Below the pieces are notes generated by a model. That model was not told where the DNA came from, searched no databases, and saw only the letters and a program-made list of their open reading frames with translations. The translations under genes and the position numbers were made by a program. This document shows positions 43,522 through 53,960 of a stretch of 64,000 bases of DNA, piece by piece. The stretch spans positions 2,600,997 through 2,664,996 of the forward strand of contig NC_020169.2 of assembly GCF_000224145.3 (NCBI RefSeq), written 5' to 3'. Each line of letters opens with the position of its first letter. Within the stretch, counting starts at the first letter, position 1. Source of the DNA: Ciona intestinalis. Its lineage: Eukaryota; Chordata; Ascidiacea; Phlebobranchia; Cionidae.

Positions 43522-46500
43522 ATGCAGTTCATAAATGTTTTCTGCACATTTTATTTATTTCTAATCCAACTTCGAAGCCTTTCAGGTAGGCTACTGTACG
43601 TTAATAAAATTACAAAACTGAGTTGTTTTTTTAACGCATTATAAATTATAAGATAATCGAAATTTTATAGCGCTTTACTAATTATAAGATAGCCCAATCG
43701 AAATTGTATAACGCTTTATTAAATATGGGATATTTTTTCACAGCGGTTTGCTCAACGCCTCCAATTTCCGAGAACGTTGCATATCATCCTAACCAGGCGA
43801 CATACAATTCCGAGGATATTATTTACTACGCTTGTGCAAATCGCCTCAATCTTATACCAGCAGAACAGGTCTCCAACTTCTGCACAGCAAATGGATCATG
43901 GAATATAACTAGCGCACCTACATGCCAACCAGGTTAGTTTCGTTGTTTAACTATATAAAACCTTTTATTATATAGTAGGGTGGAGGGAGATCACATTTGG
44001 CACATAATATCCAAATATCCTAGTCGTGTTTTAACAATTCCCATAGGTCTATTTTGAGATTCGTGAGGGTACGGTTTTATAATTCTTTGAATGTTGTTTG
44101 TTTACTAACAAATGCGACAAAACAATTGAATAAAAAGGTGTCCCATATTCCCCAATCCTACTATATGTAAGAGCATGTTTTATAGCCCACTAATTTTCAA
44201 TAATAACTACGTCAATCAAATACGTTGTTTTGGTAATGTTGTGCCTTGCGTGTATAAAGGCCTAGACAGATATAATTTCAAAGAATTTACCTAACATACT
44301 TTTGTTGTGTACTTTTGAAGTACAGCATAACGCAATGTACACTTTTTTTTAGAAACGTTGCATTTATAAACTAGGTACAATATAATAGGAAACATAAACC
44401 ATTAATAATTAATTAAAACATCTTTAAATATTGCAGTTTGTCAGTATCCGCCGGATGTTACGTCCGGGCAAGGCAGCGTCTCGCCAAATCAACAAACATA
44501 CCAACCAGACCTCACTGTAAACTACATTTGCTCCAGCACAAGTTTCGTTCTAGGCAATGCTAACACTACATGTCAAAATGGAAACTTTCAATGGTCTAAT
44601 TCACCACCAGAATGTGTTCCTGGTAGGTTTATGACGTCATAAGCAACACATAATTGTTATTTTAGAAATTGAAATACCTAGAATTTTGATCTGGTGGTCA
44701 GTAAAAAAAACTATTTCGTCAGCAACGTTGTTATATTTGGTTCAACAGCCACGCTATTTAAGGTAACGGCTGTTTCCCACACATATTATCTATATATTCA
44801 TTTCGCCGTTGATTCCGTTCATGGGCGTCGCAAAGGGGTGTCTGAGGAGCCATGACATGCTCGCCTTTTGTTAAATTTAAATAAAATGATCTTCAATATC
44901 GTTTCCTAAAAGATAATAAAAATATGTAATTGTTTTTTAACTAAGCAATCCTATGTGGTATAGGCTGCCCTCCTCCGCCGGCCCCAATGAACAATGCAAC
45001 TCAAATTGGCTCTCATCCAACCGGATACAGTAGCAGAGGTACACAGGTACAATATGGTTGCGATGCAGGTTTTTCTGTTCAAGGGACAGATACTTTAACC
45101 TGCAGCGCCTCAGCAGTTTGGATTCCTGCTTCGGCACCAACTTGTGTTCGCGGTAAGTCGATTGTACAGCATTATTCTGTGTGATATAGCGTATATACTG
45201 TGAAATAGTAAACATGAAAACGTCAATTTGTAATGTTCGAAGCGCAGCCCATTATAAAACCAAAAAGGACATCATTTTGTTGATTTTTAAACATCACTTT
45301 AGTAGCATAAACTAAATGAACATTTTTGTTATACCAGTTTGCGGAAACCCACCGCCAGCTACAGGAACCAGTGGTTCCTTCTCGCCAACTTTACCATATT
45401 ATCCTGTTGGCACCGAAATAAAGTACACTTGTTCTGGTGCTTACAATGTAAGAGGACCAGGTGTTAATACTTGCAAGTCTGACGGGACATGGAAATATGT
45501 TACTGGAACCACTTGCGAAGCAGGTACTTTTAATGTCACCATGATGGTATCACTATTTAAAAGTTTTTTTTTGCATTCAGGGTTAAATAAGACGCACTGT
45601 AAGATAGTCCAATGTTTGGCTTAAATATAAAATACAAAACATATCAGCACGGTCCAATATATAGTAGAGTGGGGGAGATAGGACACTGTTCCATTTTATT
45701 TTCTCGTCTCATTTGGCAGTAAACAAAGCAAATTTAAAAAATTATAAAAACCATATCCTCACGGTTTCATAAGTTTTATAACCTTATACGACTTCCATAG
45801 CCCGGTATTTGTTAATTATTTAAAACACCACCAGAAAATTTGGATATTATGCGCTAAACGTGTCTCATCTTCCTCCATCCTCCTATATCATTCTTTTCTA
45901 CAGAGAACATAGTAGCTTAGGAAGCCAACACCAATTTATATTTCATAGTTAATAATAAATGCCTTCATATTTTAGTTTGTTTTACACCACCAAATATTCA
46001 ACATGGAACATATCAGCCTCAGCAAGTCTACTATGGTGTCAACACTACTTTGGTTTATACCTGCCAAACAGGCTACGTTCTGTCCAGTACTGCTTCCGTT
46101 GTGTGTGACCATGTAAATTTGTCTTGGAATAATATACCGCAGTGCTTAAAACGTGAGCTTTTTTATGTTTATTTACAAAATATTTAAGATTGCTTTATTT
46201 CTGAAAGAAGATTATAGGCCTAATTTAATTGGTTTTGTGTCTAATGCGTACAACCCGTATCGGGGTGTTTCAAACTGTTGTACAGTACTGTGGGGAAAGA
46301 TGGAATGTCGTTATCACTGAAATCCCGTATCTTCTGTTCGTTTTTAAACAGTAATAGCGCTTTATTAGCGTCGCAGGGATACAGTTTTATTATTCTGTAA
46401 ATATGTTTTCACTTACCACTACAGAACAAGAAAATAGAATGAAAACTTGTCTTATCTTACCCCACCTTATGCCTTAACTGCAGGAGATACCAGCTTAGAC

Positions 46501-48384
46501 GTTGTGTTTTTGCTCGATTCTAACGACGGAGTTGAAGGCACAAGTTGTACACTAAAAGAATCTGAACTAAATACCTTAAGACCGTTTGGTCCTGGCGGAG
46601 TTTTTACTTCGATAAATTTCCCAGTGTCATTTCAACTGAGAACATTTCTTGAAAGGTACGGCATTGAAGCAAAAACAACGTTAATATCTTAATTACTGTA
46701 CTACCTCTAGTTTTCAGAACCAATGGCGAACAGTGGAGCCCAGTTATACAAGACTAGCTATTCAAAATCATGACGGGATGTGTAGTAACGGACAGAGCGC
46801 TTCCATTCGAACACTCGCATCGACCGAAAGCCTCACCACCGCGGTAATTATATACGTATGCATATACGGGTATAATATGCGTATGCTTTTATACGATGAT
46901 CGTCCAAGTATGCTCCTAACAAGGTGTCCTGTACCTTGATAGCTTGTGAGTTAATAAAAACATTGGTTTAATACCCTGTATGACCTAAAACCAAGCTCAT
47001 TTTTTCTGCACTCTTGAATGGGTACATAAAATATGTTATTAGGGTGGGGAAGATGGGACGCCTTTTCAATCCATGTTCTTATAGTTTAATTTGGTAGTAA
47101 ACAAACAACATTAAACGAATTATAAAACCGTATCTTCACGACTCCCATAAACCGTTTGTTAGTTGTTTAAAACACGATCATAATATTTAAATATTATATG
47201 TGCTAAAAAGATCCCGTTTCCCCCCACTCCACTATATATTTCTTTACACTTTCCAGTTTTCTACTTTACAAATGAATTGTGGAACAGCACAGGCACTAGC
47301 TGCCCTGCAGTGCGTTTTGAGCTACCAGCTACAAGCTGCACAAGGCGAAAGACCCAATGTCACCAATGCAGTAATCGTGGTCATTCCGGACATTACCTCT
47401 GCCCCAGCTTACTCCCTTGTGTTTAGAAGTTCGTGTTACAAATATTACTTTGCGGCTGTTGTAAACTTATATATGCTTGAAGTTTTTTGATTCTTTGAAT
47501 TTAAATTTTACAGAAATGTAATCATGTTCATTTAGTAGAGTGGGGGAAGACGGTACAGCTTTAGCACCTGGTATCAATTTATCCTGATCGTGTTTTAAAC
47601 AAATAACAACTTGATATGGGAGTAGTGAGGATACAGCTGTGTTATTTTTTGTTTACTACCAAATGGGACAAGAAAGTAGAGTGAAAACCTGTCCCATCTT
47701 CCCCCACTCTACTATAACACGTGCAAATGTACGAATTCGTTTAAAACGTAAACACAGCGCAATGTCCCCCATTAAATACCGTATTTTATGTTTTATTTCC
47801 TTTATGCAGATGCCTATTTGACTGGGCTGAGTTCTATTCGGTCAAGCATATCTGACATATTCACAATCTCTACGCTTCGAACTAATTCAACCAATTACCA
47901 AACCAACAAATCGTGTAAGTAAACCTTAATATTTGGTCAGGTTTTGCAATCATAACATCTCTTTAATATATAATAGCTTTTAAGCGACTGTACAAAACAT
48001 CGACCTATATTCATCCGTTACAAAAAAGCGGCATTGTATATAGTAGGGTGGGACAAGATAGAATGCCTTTAGCTTTTAATATCCAAATATTTGATCGTAC
48101 TTTGACCGATTGACAACGGTCTATGGAAGTCGTGAGGGTACGGTTTTATATCTCTGTGTTTACTACACCAAATAGGATGAGAATATAGAATGAATAGATG
48201 TCCCATCTCCCCCACCTCACTATAAGATAATAAATTGGTAAAGATAAAATAATATACACAAAACACTGTTTCAGATCTAGAAGAGTTTGCATGCGGAGTC
48301 TCTGGCAATTGCACCAGGTTTATTGGATCGGTATTCAGTCCGACCGAAGCTATCAACCGAATGAGAAGTTATTATCAACCTTAA
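43522..48384 (+). CDS. Secreted protein with five CCP (sushi) domains and a VWA domain
   Basis: Eleven exons: 43522-43585, 43744-43932, 44437-44622, 44964-45152, 45338-45523, 45976-46152, 46484-46655, 46711-46843, 47257-47428, 47810-47914 and 48275-48384, 560 residues. Exon 1 is a signal peptide (MQFINVFCTFYLFLIQLRSL). Exons 2-6 each code one CCP domain (residues 22-330) with four cysteines, C-x-P-P start and W near the end, all flanked by phase-1 introns, the usual arrangement for shuffled CCP modules. Exons 7-11 code a VWA domain (LDVVFLLDSNDGV, TRLAIQNHDG, AVIVVIPDI, ISDIFTIST). The MIDAS motif D-S-N-D-G departs from D-x-S-x-S, so metal binding may be lost. CCP + VWA recalls complement factor B/C2, but no protease domain follows, so it is not factor B. 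Likely an extracellular adhesion or defence protein. Confidence 0.85.
43970..44166 (+). mobile_element. MITE family M copy
   Basis: ATAGTAGGGTGGAGGGAGAT start, TTCCCCAATCCTACTATA end; intron 2 of the CCP/VWA gene. Confidence 0.8.
45657..45889 (-). mobile_element. MITE family M, lengthened copy
   Basis: TATAGTAGAGTGGGGGAGAT start, CATCTTCCTCCATCCTCCTATA end; carries a local duplication around CTTATACGACTTCCATAG. Intron 5. Confidence 0.75.
46280..46474 (+). mobile_element. MITE family M copy abutting a splice acceptor
   Basis: CAGTACTGTGGGGAAAGATG start, ATCTTACCCCACCTTA end, nine bases before the AG of the first VWA exon. Confidence 0.75.
47036..47237 (-). mobile_element. MITE family M, full-length copy
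   Basis: ATTAGGGTGGGGAAGATGGG start, TTCCCCCCACTCCACTATA end; intron 8, ending 19 bases before the exon at 47257. Confidence 0.8.
47533..47716 (+). mobile_element. MITE family M copy
   Basis: TAGTAGAGTGGGGGAAGACG start, TTCCCCCACTCTACTATA end; intron 9. Confidence 0.8.
48038..48226 (+). mobile_element. MITE family M copy
   Basis: TATAGTAGGGTGGGACAAGA start, CTCCCCCACCTCACTATA end; intron 10. Confidence 0.8.
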
Positions 48385-48474
48385 CCCACGAAACATATAC
48401 CTACAATATAACCCCAAAGCTACAATGTTATGTATAACCATAAAGCTAAAATATACAGGTGTTCGCGACTGTAC

Positions 48475-51438
48475 TTATCGCAACAAAAGTTTGCACACAG
48501 CCGCTCCGAATTTCGAACGGCTGACAATGCGTTCAGGTTTAGGGCCATGTCGCCGGGTACTTAGGGACTTTACGCACCGAAAACAATAAAATGCTTCTTC
48601 GTAATCTCGCTCAATAAACAAACAATGTCCAAGATTGTAAATGTTGCGCATTAGCGCTAAGTTCTGGCTTTTATCTTGATGGTAACGAGTGGTTCTGTAG
48701 CAGATTTCTTCTATTAGCCAATGTTTGGCCTCATTATACTTTTCTACTTCCAAATGGCTAATGGAAAGCAGTTCTAGAAGTTGAATAGTGTCTGTAACTG
48801 CAAGCAGGGCACCGCTATTGCGCTGGTAAAACAACAGAGCGGAACTTATAACACTTTCAATAAGCTTTCTTTCGCCCGAGCGCTTGTACACCTTATACAC
48901 TTGTAGCATTTTCTCTATTAACTTAGCACATTGTGGATTAGGATGCAAATTCCCGGTATCTCCCATATTAACTAAACGGCGCGGCCTTCTTTTTATAAAA
49001 CATTGAAGCTGCGCCAGCCCGTCCGAAATTCTGCCACAATGTAGGGCGGTTATTACAATATTAAGGTTACACATAAACGCCTTCTTTGGGTTATCTTCGA
49101 TCAGAGAATACTCAAGAAGATAATGCTCCAATGCTTCTTCGTTGCGCCCTAGCTTATGACACGTAAAGCCAATTTGAGCGTGACAGTCTGCTACCGCCAC
49201 AGGATCAGGTTCTATCGTATTTTGTAGTTCTATAAGATTTGCTACATCGTACTGCACAAGCTCTTGATGTTCACCTCGCATTAACAAACAATCTTTGTAA
49301 CCCAGAAGAACCCGTTTCTTCAATACAACTTTGCTCTTGACATTGCGGTCATTTAGCAAAGCTGAAAATATAGTCTTCGCCTCGCTAAACCTTCGCATTT
49401 GCATGAGGCACTCCCCCTTTAGCAACAAGTTGTTGTTTCTCAATAAAGGCACTTTATAGTGATTATGCATGAAGGCCTTTTCATCCTGCCGACCGGGAAT
49501 GTTGAAATCCAAATTGCAATTAGCCAGCATGTTATCCGCTTTGTTATAAAGTAGTAGGGCCTTATTTAAGTCTCCCAGCTTCTGATAAGAAGCCGCCTGA
49601 TCCGATAAGCACAGGTGCATGAAGTCAAAAGGTACTAACTGCCAATCCTTCACCCCTATAGCGCTGTTAATCACAGTTTGAAATATATCTATGGCTTCCT
49701 TATACTGGCCTTGCAAGAATTTGGTTCGACCGGCAATTTGCATGATAAACCCATAGTAACCATCTTTTTGACCGGTTTCTTTCCATGCCTCCCATTCCAC
49801 AAGCAAATGTTCGAAAAGATGAAGGATGAACATTATGTTAATCTTTTGATGGATGGGGACTTCTTTCGTACTTGTCTTCGGAATAATAATCTTAATTTGC
49901 GCATCTTCTTTATCTTCTTGGTTTAGCCACAAATAAAACGAACTAGCAATCCGGAAAAAGTCGTAAACGCTTCTTGTTCCAAGCGCTGTCATCACATCTA
50001 AAGGCTCATTAGCATCATGCGTGTAAGGTGTGAATACACCGTTTTTAACCTCTTTCTCCATTGGTCGTGTTGTGCTTATAAAATCTTCCTGGCCGCCTAG
50101 ATGAAGATACGTTTTAATCCGAACTTCGCACGCAACTGCGACGGCGTAGAGAAGCTCGTTAGCTTGTTCGAAACTGATCACTGAGTTTGTCAACAGTTCT
50201 TCAATGATATCAAAGCAACTGTTCGACCGTGCAGCAAATACTCGACCCAACAAAGGAATAAGTATCGTTACGCTGCGATAAATCACTTGTTTGACATTAA
50301 ACAAACCCGTTGATACTGTGGCGTCGATCATGTTTTGAATCAGCTCCCAGTTTTCAATATTTTCTTTCAGTTTCTTTACTTGCCTTGGATGGGAAAGTCC
50401 AAAGTTTAGCTGCGCCATCTTTTCTTTAGCATTTGCTTCAAAACAGCGGTACACTTCAATGTCTCCAGCAACAAAACACGTTTTTGTTAACAAGTCGGCA
50501 AGGTTGTACCCGTTTTTCAAATCCTCCTCCGTCTCCATGTAACGCAGCATTTCAGTGACTGGCTTAATCAACTCAGTTGTCCAAGGGTTAGACTCGGTTG
50601 CTCTTTGTTTTCCAAATGGTGTCTTACTAGCGTGAGTTTCGAAGCTATCAAAGCAAATACCTCGAGGTTGAATATCGTAAAACCAACTTCGACCGTTTTT
50701 ATCTGACAGGCAGGGGACAGACACACATCGAAGTATAGTTTCACCCAGATTTATCAAAATCACTAGAAATATAACAGAATACCACCTAAAATACTCTTGC
50801 ATGGCTGTGTAATCGTTAGATTTCTCCACTCCATCCTCGAGCACGATAATGTTTTCAAAATCAGAGTACGGGGTGATTTCTTTCCTAGCCAATGAACCCA
50901 TTCCTACATGACTAAACTTGCACGGCGGTGCACCTAAAATCCGAATGCAGTGGTCTGAAATTGTCTTCATCAACTCTAGGTACTGTGCTGTCACTTCGTC
51001 CTGCAGTTTTCTCACAGCAGCAACTTTCTCAGTTTCACGATCCCGCAGTCCAGCTCCGCTGGCCTCCCATGGTATATTTGCCGGCATTTTCTCCACTGCC
51101 CGCTTGGCCCATAACCTCATTGGTTTAACATGTTGTATAAGAAGATTTCTAGACACTGCGGTTAAGTCTTCATCTTGAATAATAGAGTTAGACTCGCGCA
51201 AAACACGGCTGCAAACTTGTTGAAGGTCGTAATGTATTTCAGACACATTTTCCGGCTTACGATTAAGTGCTGAGTTCAAAAGAGCAACTGAGTATATAAA
51301 GTTCTGCCTATTCGCTGTTCGCGAGCCGTATATTAAGCCAAGTTGGTGAAATATCTGAGCCGCCTTTGCTGAATCGGTTTCCCTACCTTTTTCATCACAG
51401 ATAGCTCGTAAATCACCTGCTAAATCCGACTCTTTCAT
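48475..51438 (-). CDS. Nucleotidyltransferase-like + TPR protein, single-exon
   Basis: One uninterrupted frame of 987 residues from ATG at 51438. Residues about 140-300 contain GMGSLARKEITPYSDFENI (179-197), a GS...D-x-E pattern close to the active-site signature of the DUF294/GlnD-type nucleotidyltransferase fold, followed by YDIQPRGICFDSF, ELIKPVTEMLRY and LKNGYNLADLLTKTCFV. Residues about 590-987 are TPR-like helical hairpins (SYQKLGDLNKALLLYNKA, QMRRFSEAKTIF, CHKLGRNEEALEHYL, ERDYEEAFYCF). Similar large proteins are, as I recall, scattered among cnidarians, amphioxus and tunicates; their substrate is unknown. A splice acceptor (GTGTAG) stands directly before the ATG, so an untranslated 5' exon is possible. 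Tail-to-tail with the CCP/VWA gene, 90 bases apart. Confidence 0.85.
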   Translation of the reverse strand: MKESDLAGDLRAICDEKGRETDSAKAAQIFHQLGLIYGSRTANRQNFIYSVALLNSALNRKPENVSEIHYDLQQVCSRVLRESNSIIQDEDLTAVSRNLLIQHVKPMRLWAKRAVEKMPANIPWEASGAGLRDRETEKVAAVRKLQDEVTAQYLELMKTISDHCIRILGAPPCKFSHVGMGSLARKEITPYSDFENIIVLEDGVEKSNDYTAMQEYFRWYSVIFLVILINLGETILRCVSVPCLSDKNGRSWFYDIQPRGICFDSFETHASKTPFGKQRATESNPWTTELIKPVTEMLRYMETEEDLKNGYNLADLLTKTCFVAGDIEVYRCFEANAKEKMAQLNFGLSHPRQVKKLKENIENWELIQNMIDATVSTGLFNVKQVIYRSVTILIPLLGRVFAARSNSCFDIIEELLTNSVISFEQANELLYAVAVACEVRIKTYLHLGGQEDFISTTRPMEKEVKNGVFTPYTHDANEPLDVMTALGTRSVYDFFRIASSFYLWLNQEDKEDAQIKIIIPKTSTKEVPIHQKINIMFILHLFEHLLVEWEAWKETGQKDGYYGFIMQIAGRTKFLQGQYKEAIDIFQTVINSAIGVKDWQLVPFDFMHLCLSDQAASYQKLGDLNKALLLYNKADNMLANCNLDFNIPGRQDEKAFMHNHYKVPLLRNNNLLLKGECLMQMRRFSEAKTIFSALLNDRNVKSKVVLKKRVLLGYKDCLLMRGEHQELVQYDVANLIELQNTIEPDPVAVADCHAQIGFTCHKLGRNEEALEHYLLEYSLIEDNPKKAFMCNLNIVITALHCGRISDGLAQLQCFIKRRPRRLVNMGDTGNLHPNPQCAKLIEKMLQVYKVYKRSGERKLIESVISSALLFYQRNSGALLAVTDTIQLLELLSISHLEVEKYNEAKHWLIEEICYRTTRYHQDKSQNLALMRNIYNLGHCLFIERDYEEAFYCFRCVKSLSTRRHGPKPERIVSRSKFGAAVCKLLLR

Positions 51439-51712
51439 CTACACATAATCAAAAATATAAATTATGTTATAGTAATCAGTACTAATCAAAATATACGTCA
51501 ACAACATACGCTGCCATTATGACAATATACAAGCAGAGAGACGGTTTATAAAGAGGAACCAATAGCAAGCCACGCTCGACTGCTTTTCCATGGACTTGTC
51601 TAGTGTTTTATTACTCTGACAACAATTGTGTGTGTAAAGGTATCATATAAAATACAGTGTATAAAAGAAACTATGCAACAGTAAACAATGTACGTGTGAA
51701 TATTCGTTTTCA

Positions 51713-51851
51713 ACGTCAATATTAATATTCAAAGATTTATAAAATCGTATCTTCACGACTCCAATAGACCGTAGTTAATTGTTTAAATCACCTTAAGTGT
51801 TTGGATATTATGTGCTAAAGGTGTCCCATTTTACCCCCCCCACCACTATAT
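51713..51851 (-). mobile_element. MITE family M, truncated copy
   Basis: From ATTCAAAGATTTATAAAATC to ACCCCCCCCACCACTATA; left third missing. Confidence 0.65.
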
Positions 51852-52154
51852 ATTCATATTATATACCACTAACTAATTGGTTTTTACGCTATTTATATAT
51901 ACACCTGCGTAAATGGTCCGAAGACTCTAAATTCTGAATATTTACTGATTGTAATCTATTCGAATGGGAATATAGCAGATGCAACGAATTCACAAAACGA
52001 AGTGAATCACCAAAATGGAAATACTTAAGGGCGTTCCCAAAGGACATAGAAATTAGTAAAGTGTTTATTTAATTTGTGCACGGCTTTGGTCTTCGATTTA
52101 TAGCTCGATGCTGCCACCAATGCTAGGATGCTTGGGGGTGTTCTTAGGCAAGGC

Positions 52155-52250
52155 GCTGAATGCTAATTGCTTTAACCAAGTCAGTCGCCAGTTGTTAATG
52201 TAAATTGCAGTCATTCACAAACATATAAAAAATAATCACCCGCAAAGTTT
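52155..52250 (-). mobile_element. SINE-like element S1 fragment
   Basis: TTGCTTTAACC and AATAATCACCCGCAAAGTTT only. Confidence 0.4.
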
Positions 52251-52688
52251 GGTACTGTGAATAAGCATGTACATAAATCATATAGTGCACATAATATGAT
52301 ACTGTACATGACAGCTATACAAAAGATGGTTGCTTATTGATATAAACCATACATAAACAACTTTGTCTTTCAAATTAAAGCGTGATTATAGCAATCTATT
52401 ATGATCAACTATTAATAAGAAAAACACTCCGCATAAAGTTGTGCTGGTGTTATAGGAAATCTAGCCATTTTACCAGTTAAGGAAGCTGTACATTTCTTCT
52501 TAAACTATGTGCCAAACCTTTTCTCAATAAAGTGTTGCTTACAACCTTAAAATAACCTATCACTGTCTGAACGAACTCTGATTGAATAGGCAGGACCAAT
52601 AATTCCGTTTTGTTTAAATCTTTTTCGTTGCTGACGGTTAAAATTTTAACTTTTTCAGGGTGTAAGCATACGTGAATGAAATTTTAAG

Positions 52689-53336
52689 ATGCACCAAAAT
52701 ATTTACGTTGTGTTTATTGTTTTAGTGACACTGAGTCTAATTATTGGCAGCAATGCACGAGCCGTTAATCAACCCCCGTTGAACATTTTTGATGCAAATC
52801 ATGCGGTCGACGCACATAACTTTAACCGGGCCAATGTTATCCCACGTGCAAGCAACATGCTGAAAATGAGTTGGAACAGCTCGCTTGGTAAACTCGCTCA
52901 AAACTATGCTAACAATTGTGTGTATAAACATAGCAAAAATCGTACAAATATTGGAAGTTTTTGGTACGTGGGGGAAAACATGTACCTTCAATCGTACTTT
53001 GATACAAGATCGAAGGCTCTTGATAACGCAATTGGATCTTGGCAAAGCGAATCCGATAACTACAACTATCAAATAAACCGATGCTCAAGCGGGGAGCTGT
53101 GTGGACATTATACACAAATGGTATGGGCCGATTCGCATGCTCTTGGGTGTGGTGTGGCAAACTGTCGGAATGTAAGAGTGGGTTCTAAAGATATTTGGAA
53201 AACTGCGCAACTTGTTATCTGCAACTACGGACCTGGTGGAAATGTGAACCGCGCTAGACCTTATCAAAGCGGTTCGAGCTGCTCAAATTGCCCGTATGGT
53301 ACTGTGACATGCAGCAATCGGTTATGTGTCAAATAA
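52689..53336 (+). CDS. Secreted CAP-superfamily protein 1
   Basis: Single exon, 215 residues, signal peptide in the first 24. CAP domain from about 35 to 190: AHNFNR, ASNMLKMSWNSSLGKLAQNYA, YVGENMY, GHYTQMVWADSHALGCG (CAP signature 1) and VICNYGPGGN (signature 2), with the family His and Glu residues present. A short cysteine-rich end (CSNCPYGTVTCSNRLC) follows, as in CRISP/GLIPR/PI15 relatives but shorter than the CRISP hinge. The family includes extracellular sterol binders, venom proteins and defence proteins; the role here is unknown. AATAAA occurs at 53467. The neighbour at 55097 is a paralog. Confidence 0.92.
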   Translation: MHQNIYVVFIVLVTLSLIIGSNARAVNQPPLNIFDANHAVDAHNFNRANVIPRASNMLKMSWNSSLGKLAQNYANNCVYKHSKNRTNIGSFWYVGENMYLQSYFDTRSKALDNAIGSWQSESDNYNYQINRCSSGELCGHYTQMVWADSHALGCGVANCRNVRVGSKDIWKTAQLVICNYGPGGNVNRARPYQSGSSCSNCPYGTVTCSNRLCVK

Positions 53337-53716
53337 GTAAAAATTCTTGAGCAAAACGAACGTGTTTGTAAAAACAATGTTTTGTTTGTAACATAAATTC
53401 ATCGTACTTGTGCTATTACTCAAGTTGGTTACAGTTGCTACGAGTTTAATGGTGTTTATATGCAGAATAAAATATTGCAATGTAAAAAGAGAAGTGATTT
53501 TAAAATCAAATGGCATTAAGACTGTTGCGGTTGTTGCAACTAAAATAAAACAAATGTTCGTTTCCGCTGCAGAATCTGGTGTTTTACCCTCATTCTGCTG
53601 TTTCTTTAACCATTTAGTTCGAACTGTTAAAGTTGTCAGCGTGTATAAACAGTAGGCTTCGTGTGCCTATTCGCGGAAAGCGCTAAGTTCACATTTAGCT
53701 AGTGAACGAACGAAAT

Positions 53717-53881
53717 ATAGTGTAGAGTGAAGGAAGATGGGACACCTTTAGCACGTAAAATCCGAATACCCTGGTCGTGTTTTAAACAGATATAACAACG
53801 GTTTATGGGAGTCGTGAGAACACGTTTTTTTTTATAATTCATTGAATATATTTTGTTTACTGCCAAATGGAATGAGAAAAC
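53717..53881 (+). mobile_element. MITE family M, right end missing
   Basis: TATAGTGTAGAGTGAAGGAA start through CTGCCAAATGGAATGAGAAA, then breaks directly into a CAP gene relic. Confidence 0.75.
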
Positions 53882-53960
53882 CACTTCAAGCAACATGCTG
53901 GAAATGATTTGGGACCTTGTGCTTGCTAAAAGCGCAGAAAATATATCCAAAAATGTGTAC
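53882..53960 (+). pseudogene. CAP gene relic
   Basis: Translates as SSNMLEMIWDLVLAKSAENIS, matching ASNMLEMVWDPELGKMAQDYS of the CAP gene at 55097 without the remainder of the domain. It starts at the broken end of a MITE, and points to a third CAP copy that was lost. Confidence 0.75.

Larger units (their letters stand above)
51439..52688. other. Intergenic region between divergent genes
   Basis: Promoter space for the nucleotidyltransferase/TPR gene (left) and the first CAP gene (right). Holds a MITE fragment and an S1 fragment. CTTTTTCAGGG at 52650 looks like a splice acceptor for a 5' untranslated exon of the CAP gene. Confidence 0.4.

Noticed and set aside
43522-48384. Assignment as complement factor B or C2
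   Set aside because: Five CCPs instead of three, no serine protease domain and changed MIDAS.
53410-53655. 81-codon plus-strand frame after CAP gene 1
   Set aside because: Lies in the 3' untranslated region; no CAP motifs or other support.
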